From: Palleniella muris
GTDB lineage: Bacteria; Bacteroidota; Bacteroidia; Bacteroidales; Bacteroidaceae
DNA: 64,000 bases
Reading direction: 5' to 3'
Assembly: GCF_004792655.1 (NCBI RefSeq)
Contig: NZ_SRZC01000016.1
Span: forward strand, 26,290-90,289
Below are positions 1 through 6,178 of this stretch, one piece after another (position 1 is the first letter of the stretch; every line of letters begins with the position of its first letter). Made by a program: the position numbers and the translations under genes. The notes under the pieces were generated by a model, which saw nothing but the letters and a program-made list of their open reading frames with translations, was not told the origin of the DNA and searched no databases.

Positions 1-288
1 GAACGGTCGCAGGTGCGTTCCGCGCAGTTCGAGGAACATGGGGTTGCTCAGCTGCACGATGTCGTAGCCCTTGCACCGGCGGAAGATGGGCAGCAGGTGA
101 CGGAGGTAGTCGATGAGTGCCAGTTTGCCGTTGATGTCCGTGCGCCGTTCGAGGCAGATGTCGTAGGCGGGGAACCGGTGCCATGCTGTCCTGTTGCTTA
201 TGCAGCGCACCTCGTGGCCTTGTTCTGCGAGTCCTGTGGCGAGGTTGCTATGGAGAGTGCTCGGATTACCGAAGAGCAGGATTTTCAT
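1..288 (-). CDS. Glycosyltransferase, N-terminal 96 residues (runs off the window)
   Basis: The reading frame starts with ATG at 286-288 and stays open to base 1, so only the N-terminus is present. It begins MKILLFGNPSTLHSNLATGL, the beta-strand and glycine-containing turn that open a GT-B glycosyltransferase. A later stretch reads GYDIVQLSNP, the usual end of a Rossmann beta-alpha unit. The gene lies downstream of two other glycosyltransferase genes on the same strand, so transfer of a sugar to a surface glycan is likely. The acceptor cannot be inferred. A class A array lies upstream and the leader is ACCAACCCACAACCAAACA, the shared intergenic leader motif. Confidence 0.75.
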   Translation of the reverse strand, partial: MKILLFGNPSTLHSNLATGLAEQGHEVRCISNRTAWHRFPAYDICLERRTDINGKLALIDYLRHLLPIFRRCKGYDIVQLSNPMFLELRGTHLRPF

Positions 289-313
289 TGTTTGGTTGTG
301 GGTTGGTCATTGC

Positions 314-385
314 TGACAGTACTGTCAATTGTGTCAGTTTTGACGGGTCAGTATTGTCAGTACTGACAGTTATGTCAATATTGAC
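314..385. repeat. Class A array (9-bp degenerate tandem repeat)
   Basis: Repeated nonamers of the form TGnCAnTAn, for example TGACAGTAC, TGTCAATTG and TGTCAGTTT. One longer unit of 14 bp interrupts the 9-bp phase. The distal end enters the glycosyltransferase gene at 370 and supplies its last codons and stop. Confidence 0.9.
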
Positions 386-1470
386 TTGAAGATTCTCAGC
401 CATTGCGCCATGATTGGTGCCGGCCGGAAGAGTGTGGCGCGCCGGAGGGCTGCCTGTCCCTTCTCCTTGCGCAGTGCCGGGCTGCTGGTTAGCGCGGAGA
501 TGCAGTCCGCCATGAGTTTGTTGGAGGAGGCGTTTCGGCAAGGCACGAGGAATCCTGTCTTGCAGTCACAGCCGTTTGTCGCTTCGTCCTTTTCCGCCAT
601 TACCTCCCGCGGGCCATACGGGCAGTCGAGGGAGACAATGGGCAGACCGCACATCATCGCCTCTGCTATCACTATGGAGAAGCCTTCCGTCTTTGACGTG
701 ACGATAAGCATGGAGCTGCCGATATATTCCTCCACGATGTTTTCCGCCAACCCTTTGAGTTCCACGGAACTGTCGAGGTGCAGCTCACGGATGCGCCGTT
801 CGAGGCTTTGGCGTTCCTCCCCTTCGCCGAAGATGTCGAGATGCCAGTCCGGATGCTGCTTTATGGCCAACGCCCAGATGTCGAGAAGGCGCATGAAATC
901 CTTCTCCTTGCACAACCGTCCCACGGCTATGCACCGTTTCGCCGTCAGTGGGGCAGGGTGGGGCGGAGTGATTTCGGTGAAGTTATGAATCACCTCCACA
1001 CGCTTTGCCTTCGGGAACTCCAGTGCATCCCCTTTCGTCAGGCACACCACGGCATCCGCGCGCCGTTCCATGAAGCGGTAAATCCACTTGTGGTTCATTG
1101 TCTGGCGAGGCTGGTGGGACTCATAGATGATGCGCCCTTTCCATGAGGTCAGTGCAGTGAGGAACGAGCCTACGGCGCGAAAGACTATTGTCACGTCAGG
1201 ATTCAGCCGCTTCACCTGCTTGTTGAATCGCTGCAAAGCCCATGGCAGGGTGAGCATGTAGCCTCCCGGGATCGGCGGCAGCGGCACGTTGAGCCGCACA
1301 TGCCTTACGTCAGGGTGGAAAGGATATGCCGGCGGCACACTGTCGTGCCACACGGTCATCAGTGTCACCTCATGGGCGGTGTGTGCGGCAAGATAGTTGA
1401 TTTTGTCGGTGATAATCCGCTCCATGCCTCCCCGGCATGACATCTTTTCCATGACGTAGAGTATCTTCAT
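370..1470 (-). CDS. Family 4 glycosyltransferase
   Basis: A 366-residue GT-B enzyme that should transfer a sugar from an activated donor to a surface glycan, in the cytoplasm or at the inner membrane. The N-terminus, MKILYVMEKMSCRGGMERII, has the GG-x-E acceptor-side loop typical of GT4. The donor domain has RCIAVGRLCKEKD and later TEGFSIVIAEAMMCGLPIV, which holds the E-x7-E motif, followed by DCPYGPREV. Its start overlaps the stop of the upstream glycosyltransferase by four bases (ATGA), which indicates translational coupling. The last residues, KSILT and stop, come from the neighbouring class A array, so the C-terminus has been remodelled by the repeat. The substrate is unknown. Confidence 0.9.
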   Translation of the reverse strand: MKILYVMEKMSCRGGMERIITDKINYLAAHTAHEVTLMTVWHDSVPPAYPFHPDVRHVRLNVPLPPIPGGYMLTLPWALQRFNKQVKRLNPDVTIVFRAVGSFLTALTSWKGRIIYESHQPRQTMNHKWIYRFMERRADAVVCLTKGDALEFPKAKRVEVIHNFTEITPPHPAPLTAKRCIAVGRLCKEKDFMRLLDIWALAIKQHPDWHLDIFGEGEERQSLERRIRELHLDSSVELKGLAENIVEEYIGSSMLIVTSKTEGFSIVIAEAMMCGLPIVSLDCPYGPREVMAEKDEATNGCDCKTGFLVPCRNASSNKLMADCISALTSSPALRKEKGQAALRRATLFRPAPIMAQWLRIFKSILT

Positions 1471-2588
1471 TCTATGATGTTTCTGATGTTGTTGAATCCC
1501 ATTTCCATGATAGCCTCACGCCTTGCCTTCAGTTCTTCAGAGGAAGGCTGTCGCTTCATCAGGGCGGTGATTGTCGTGAGGATGTCCTCCGTTGAGTCAG
1601 CCTTATGGCAGAGCGTTCCGAGGGAGTTGCCGTGGAGCATGGGGCTGTTGACGAGACAATGGCCCTGTCCTTTCCATAAAGAGTTGAGGAGTTTCAGTTT
1701 TATTCCCGTAGGCTGGAAAGTCAGCAGAAGGTTGATGTGTGCCTTGCTTATCAGGCTGTCCATCTTCTCTTCGGAAGGGTCGTGGATAATCTCCACATGG
1801 TTGGTATGCTCTGCGGTGTGCATCATTTTCCCGGACGGACGGCGTCCCGCAATGATGAGCCGCATGCCTTCCGGCAGATGCGGTGCGATGTCGGAGATGA
1901 GGTAGTGTACGGTCTTTATGTTCTCGATGATGGACAGGTTGCCGTGGTAGAGGATATACGGCTTTTCCTCTCCGCCAATGTTCCCTGCGCTGTTGTCATG
2001 GGAGGTGTCAAAGAAGCAGTTGAGCAGCCGTACATCATTATGTGGGAACCGTTGGCGGTAGTATGCGGTGTCCGCCTCCGTAATAGGCAGTATTCTGTCG
2101 GCATGGGCGAGGATTCTCTCGAAATGTCTGAGTTTCAGAGCTTCCATGGTGTAATAGAAGCGTTTCATGCCCCATGGGCAGCTTGCTGCGAAGCGTCGGA
2201 AATACTCGTGTTCCACGTTATGCATCCTGACGATTTTCTTTCTGTCCTTCAGCCGTTTGTCAGCGAGTGGGAAGCACGACTGTATCCCTTCGAAGAGTAT
2301 GGGGTGGCTGTCCTTCAGCAGGTCATCGAGAAGGCGGCTGTCGTCCCTGCTCCTGATGCTGAACGGCAGCAAGGACAGTTGCCGTATGAGCCCTGTGCGG
2401 CGAGGGTAGTAGTGAATCTCTTTGGCTATGCCGCGCAAAGCATCCTCCTCCTTTCCGTGGTAAAGGAAGATGTGGAGAATAAGCCCTATGCCTGCGTCGT
2501 GCAAGGCTTTCAGTTTGTAGTACATGTCCACCGCCCCTCCGTAGGTGGGAGGATAAGGCTGGTCAAGGCATATTACGTGAAGGGTCAT
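1467..2588 (-). CDS. GT-B glycosyltransferase
   Basis: This 373-residue protein opens with LDQPYPPTYGGAVDMYYKLK, a GT4/GT1-type acceptor domain start. It contains RMHNVEHEYF, common before the interdomain hinge, and a donor domain starting KPYILYHGNLSIIENIKTV. The region that should carry the E-x7-E donor motif reads QPTGIKLKLLNSLWKGQGH and lacks the usual glutamates, so either donor binding differs or this is a divergent family. It is the first glycosyltransferase after the glutaminyl cyclase-like gene (28-bp gap) and overlaps the next by four bases, so the genes are probably one operon for a surface polysaccharide or glycolipid. Confidence 0.8.
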   Translation of the reverse strand: MTLHVICLDQPYPPTYGGAVDMYYKLKALHDAGIGLILHIFLYHGKEEDALRGIAKEIHYYPRRTGLIRQLSLLPFSIRSRDDSRLLDDLLKDSHPILFEGIQSCFPLADKRLKDRKKIVRMHNVEHEYFRRFAASCPWGMKRFYYTMEALKLRHFERILAHADRILPITEADTAYYRQRFPHNDVRLLNCFFDTSHDNSAGNIGGEEKPYILYHGNLSIIENIKTVHYLISDIAPHLPEGMRLIIAGRRPSGKMMHTAEHTNHVEIIHDPSEEKMDSLISKAHINLLLTFQPTGIKLKLLNSLWKGQGHCLVNSPMLHGNSLGTLCHKADSTEDILTTITALMKRQPSSEELKARREAIMEMGFNNIRNIIE

Positions 2589-2616
2589 TATGCTTTTCTG
2601 TGCATTGGTGTCGGCA

Positions 2617-3615
2617 TTATTCGCCGTAAATCACTTGTATGACTGTCTGTCCCACAGCCTTGAGGGTCTCTTTTGAGATGTGGTCCATGGTGTCGTTGAC
2701 GGTATGCCATGTCGGTCCGAAGGACGAAGCCTTGCAGTCCGGGTAGTAGGGGATGATGTCGATGCATGGGATTGCCGCCACCTCGTTGACAGGGACATGG
2801 TCATCGGTGACATATCCTCCGGCGGAGGAAGGGAAATGTGTGCCGTAGCCTGCCGTGGAGGCTGCCGACCACACTTTCTGCACAAGCTGCTGTGCGAACT
2901 GCAGGGACATGCCTTCCTGGTGGAATTTCGCGCCTTCGCCGCCCACCATGTCGAGGAGGATGCCGAAAGAGATGTTGCCGGAAGGGTTCTTGGCATATTC
3001 CTTTGCCCAGTGCTGTGCACCGAGAGCCCATGAGTCGTCCACTTGTGGTTCGCCCTTGTACCATTGCGGTGTGCCATAGTCCTCGGCATCGAAGCATACA
3101 AAGTCCACATCGACATTGGCGGAGTCGGCAGTGTTGAGGAGTCGTGCCACTTCGAGCATGACGGCTATTCCCGACGCGCCGTCATTGGCACCGATGACCG
3201 GTGTGTGGTGGTTCTCCGGGTTCGGGTCATTGTCAGCCCACGGACGGCTGTCGTAATGGGCGCAGAGGAGTATGCGCGGGCGTTCCGTTGCGGTGCTGTC
3301 GGAGGATGTGTGGCGTGCTATGATGTTCGTCGAGCGCAGCATTGTGCCGTCATAGGCTTTAAGGTCGGCTTGCTGGAGCTCCACGGTGCATCCGTGGCGT
3401 TGGAACTCTTTGGCTATCCAGTCGCGGCAGCGGTCGTGTGCGTCGGTGTTCATCGTGCGTGGTCCGAAGTCGCACTGTTTCTTGCAGTAGATGTATGCGG
3501 AGTCGGCGCAGAATTCCGGTCCTGTGGCAATGGGTTCTTCTGTTGTCTGCGATGTGCCGCTGCTCTTGCAGCTTGCCATGGCGAGGAGTATGGAGAAGAG
3601 GAGGATTATTCTCAT
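2617..3615 (-). CDS. Glutaminyl-peptide cyclotransferase-like M28 lipoprotein
   Basis: A 332-residue protein with a lipoprotein signal (SILLAMASC, lipidated Cys near residue 16). The zinc-site motifs match bacterial type II glutaminyl cyclase: LLCAHYDSRPWADNDP, GANDGASG (Asp ligand), FVCFDAEDYG (Glu pair) and WHTVNDT (His ligand). Known enzymes of this family in Porphyromonas and Prevotella convert N-terminal Gln of exported proteins to pyroglutamate. Here it should act on the periplasmic side, anchored to a membrane. An aminopeptidase role is the alternative, because the M28 fold is shared, but the FDAEDYG box favours the cyclase. The leader is ACAACCCACAACCC directly before the ATG. Confidence 0.85.
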   Translation of the reverse strand: MRIILLFSILLAMASCKSSGTSQTTEEPIATGPEFCADSAYIYCKKQCDFGPRTMNTDAHDRCRDWIAKEFQRHGCTVELQQADLKAYDGTMLRSTNIIARHTSSDSTATERPRILLCAHYDSRPWADNDPNPENHHTPVIGANDGASGIAVMLEVARLLNTADSANVDVDFVCFDAEDYGTPQWYKGEPQVDDSWALGAQHWAKEYAKNPSGNISFGILLDMVGGEGAKFHQEGMSLQFAQQLVQKVWSAASTAGYGTHFPSSAGGYVTDDHVPVNEVAAIPCIDIIPYYPDCKASSFGPTWHTVNDTMDHISKETLKAVGQTVIQVIYGE

Positions 3616-3637
3616 GGGTTGTGGGTTGTTTTTTTAG

Positions 3638-3676
3638 GTCAGTATTGTCAATACTGTCAGTGATGTCAATATTGAC
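3638..3676. repeat. Class A array (9-bp)
   Basis: A short array with units such as TGTCAATAC, TGTCAGTGA and TGTCAATAT in exact 9-bp phase. It occupies the gap between the glutaminyl cyclase-like gene and the C26-M19 fusion gene. Confidence 0.85.
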
Positions 3677-3682
3677 TGAGGA

Positions 3683-5404
3683 TTATTGTTGTTGTGCCTG
3701 TCGCATCACTCTCAGCCAGTTGCCGCCCCAGACCTTTGCAATGTCGCTGTCGGAGAATCCGAGGCGCACCATACGCTCTGTGATATGCACCAGTTCCGAT
3801 GCATCGGAGAGTCCCGGCACACCGCCGTCACCGTCGAAGTCCGTTCCTATGCCCACGTGTTCGATGCCCATGATGTCTGTGGCATGGGCAAGGTGGCTGA
3901 AGAAGTCGTCGATGGAGACATCGCCTTCGCCAAGGAATCCGTGGTAGAGGGTCAGCTGCATCACGCCGCCGCGCTCTGCCAAGGCACGCATCTGGCTGTC
4001 GTGAAGGTTGCGAGGGTGGTCGCACAGTGCGCGGCAGTTGGAGTGGCTGCACACTATCGGTGAGGAGGAGAGTTCGAGAGCGTCCCAAAACGAGCGTTCA
4101 TGGGCGTGGGAGAGGTCGACAAGAATTCCCTGGCGGTTCATCTCCCTGACGACTTCCCTGCCGAAAGGGGACAGTCCGCCGTGCGTCTCCGTTGTCCGTG
4201 CAGAGTCGCAGATGTCATTGTCTCCGTTGTGGCACAATGTGATGTAGGTCACGCCACGACGGCGGAAATGGCTTATGTTGCCAAGATTATGTTCGAGGGC
4301 TATGCCGTTCTCTATTCCCGGAACTATGGAGTGTACGCCACGGTGCTTGTTGCGGAGAATTTCTTCCGGAGTCCCTGCCACAGCTATCCTACCGCCTGAT
4401 TTGCTGCATATTGTCTCAATCTTGTCAAAGATGCTGTCGGCGAATGCTTTAGGGTTCTGAGGTGCAGGGTTCTGCGGAAGATAGCAGACCATCTGCACGG
4501 CGTCAATCATTCCCTCATCCATTTTATGAAGGTCATAGAGGATGCGGGAATCACGGGTGAGGAAATCCACGTTCTGCGGGAAAAACATCGGTGTGTCGCA
4601 GTGGCTGTCGATGGTTACCATGCTGCGGTGCAGGCTCTTAGCCTTGCGGAACAACGCCGCCTCACCGACAATCCATTGGAACAGCGGCAGCCCGTTGCCG
4701 GCAAGCTGTTCGGGATGCCATTGCACACCAAGAATCTGCCTGTGCTCCGCGGATTCCATAGCCTCTATGGTTCCGTCACAGGCTTTTGCCGTAGGGCGGA
4801 ACTTCCCTCCGCAACGGTCCACTGCCTGGTGGTGGAAAGAGTTGACGTCGATGCGTTCCGCATTGTAGAGTTTGTGGAGCAGGCTGCCTTTCTCGAGCGT
4901 CACGCTGTGGGATGTCTCTGTCTTTGGCTTCGTCTGGTTATGCTCCGGCAGAGCGATGTCTTGCAGGACATGCCCTCCGAGAGCCACGGCAAGAGTTTGC
5001 ATGCCACGGCATATTCCGAGCATAGGGATATGGCGGTTGTAGGCAAGGCGGCACAGTGTCAGCTCATGTCTGTCGCGTATCTCGTTGAGTGACAGAGTGT
5101 CCGTCCATGGCTCTTCGCCAATCCACAGCGGGTTATGGTCAGCACCGCCACTGAAGATTATGCCGTCGACGACAGCGAGCTGGGAGAGAAGAATCTCTGC
5201 ATCTTGCTCTGACAATCGCTTGTCCTCGGTGAAGGTCATTGGGGGAAGGAGCACGGGCACTCCTCCGGCACGCTCCACTTGCTCACAATAACGCTGGCGG
5301 AGAGAAAAATCCTCTCCGCCGGCGTTTGTTGTTATTCCTATCACAGGCTTGTCGGCAGTCTCCCGGCAACCATTGTACACAGGTTCAAGAAACTTGTCAA
5401 GCAT
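3683..5404 (-). CDS. Fusion of class I glutamine amidotransferase (C26) and membrane dipeptidase (M19)
   Basis: This 573-residue protein joins two enzymes. Residues about 19-255 are a gamma-glutamyl-GABA hydrolase-like C26 domain, with nucleophile Cys132 in GICRGMQTL and the His/Glu pair in GVQWHPEQL (His230, Glu232). Residues about 262-573 are an M19 renal-dipeptidase-like domain, with SHCDTP near 267 and GIGTDFDGDGG near the end. C26 enzymes cleave gamma-glutamyl bonds and M19 enzymes cleave dipeptides, so the pair could degrade gamma-glutamyl peptides or cell-wall fragments. No signal peptide is visible, so a cytoplasmic site is inferred. The leader holds several copies of the AACCCACAACC motif. 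Confidence 0.88.
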   Translation of the reverse strand: MLDKFLEPVYNGCRETADKPVIGITTNAGGEDFSLRQRYCEQVERAGGVPVLLPPMTFTEDKRLSEQDAEILLSQLAVVDGIIFSGGADHNPLWIGEEPWTDTLSLNEIRDRHELTLCRLAYNRHIPMLGICRGMQTLAVALGGHVLQDIALPEHNQTKPKTETSHSVTLEKGSLLHKLYNAERIDVNSFHHQAVDRCGGKFRPTAKACDGTIEAMESAEHRQILGVQWHPEQLAGNGLPLFQWIVGEAALFRKAKSLHRSMVTIDSHCDTPMFFPQNVDFLTRDSRILYDLHKMDEGMIDAVQMVCYLPQNPAPQNPKAFADSIFDKIETICSKSGGRIAVAGTPEEILRNKHRGVHSIVPGIENGIALEHNLGNISHFRRRGVTYITLCHNGDNDICDSARTTETHGGLSPFGREVVREMNRQGILVDLSHAHERSFWDALELSSSPIVCSHSNCRALCDHPRNLHDSQMRALAERGGVMQLTLYHGFLGEGDVSIDDFFSHLAHATDIMGIEHVGIGTDFDGDGGVPGLSDASELVHITERMVRLGFSDSDIAKVWGGNWLRVMRQAQQQ

Positions 5405-5438
5405 TGTTTGGTTGTGGGTTGTGGGGGTTGGGTTGCGG

Positions 5439-5513
5439 GGTTGTGGGTTATGGGTTGGACAGCACTGTCAGTATTGGCAATTTTGTCTAAAAAACAACCC
5501 ATAACCCACAACC
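5439..5513. repeat. 18-bp inverted repeat of the leader motif around a class A array
   Basis: The arms 5439-5456 and 5496-5513 are perfect inverted copies (plus-strand right arm AACCCATAACCCACAACC). The loop holds a short class A array (5457-5487, with TGTCAGTAT and TGGCAATTT). It lies between the stop of the Lrp gene and the start of the C26-M19 gene. The structure may terminate or attenuate, but there is no clear T-run. Confidence 0.7.
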
Positions 5514-5533
5514 TCCGACCCAAAACCGGTTTC

Positions 5534-6013
5534 TTATTTCTCGGATTTGCAGGTCACAGGGATTTCTCTCTTTATGGACTGTTCAAGAGAGATGAGAGTC
5601 TCGGTGGAAACCACTCCCGGGATGCTCTGGAGGTCATCATTAAGGAGGGTCATAAGCTGCTCATTGTCACGTGCATAGAGCTTTACAAGCATTGTGTACG
5701 GGCCTGTTGTGAAATGGCATTCCACAATCTCGTCGATATGTGAGCAGCGTTCTGCCACTTCGCGGTACATGCTGCCTTTCTCGAGTCGGATTCCCACGTA
5801 GGTGCAGGTGTTGTAGCCGAGGGATTTTGGGTTGATGTTGAATGAAGAGCCGAGGATGACACCAATCTCTATGAGGCGCTGCACGCGCTGGTGGATGGCT
5901 GCTCGTGACACTCCGCATTCTGCTGCCACGTCCTTGAATGGCATGCGTGCGTTTTGTGACAGAATGTTAAGAATTTTTTTGTCCAGTTCGTCGATTTTAT
6001 CTGCCTTCTGCAT
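5534..6013 (-). CDS. Lrp/AsnC family transcriptional regulator
   Basis: A 159-residue regulator. Residues 8-60 form the helix-turn-helix (DELDKKILNILSQNARMPF, then CGVSRAAIHQRVQRL). Residues about 70-150 form the RAM ligand-binding and dimerisation domain (YTMLVKLYARDNEQLMTLL). Proteins of this family sense amino acids and control amino-acid metabolism genes, often including their own. A 13-bp palindrome overlapping its promoter (6063-6075) is a plausible auto-operator. Its position upstream of a peptidase fusion on the same strand suggests, but does not show, that the peptidase is a target. Confidence 0.92.
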   Translation of the reverse strand: MQKADKIDELDKKILNILSQNARMPFKDVAAECGVSRAAIHQRVQRLIEIGVILGSSFNINPKSLGYNTCTYVGIRLEKGSMYREVAERCSHIDEIVECHFTTGPYTMLVKLYARDNEQLMTLLNDDLQSIPGVVSTETLISLEQSIKREIPVTCKSEK

Positions 6014-6055
6014 GTTTTATTTTCTTTAGTTGTTATAATTATTACAATGTGATAG

Positions 6056-6075
6056 CAAAAGTACTAATTATTAGT
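6056..6075 (-). promoter_or_regulatory. Promoter -7 box of the Lrp gene with overlapping palindrome
   Basis: On the minus strand TACTTTTG (6056-6063) fits the Bacteroidetes -7 consensus TAnnTTTG. The perfect palindrome ACTAATTATTAGT (6063-6075) lies in the spacer towards the -33 region, where a bound regulator would block transcription. The -33 box is weak (TTGG at 6083-6086). Confidence 0.6.
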
Positions 6076-6178
6076 GTAAAAACCAAGTATTTTCACACTT
6101 TTTTGTAAATTAATGATATTCTTTTTCGCTACATCCACTGTCGGGTGGCTGTATCACCGGTGTAACGCCCCATTCTTT

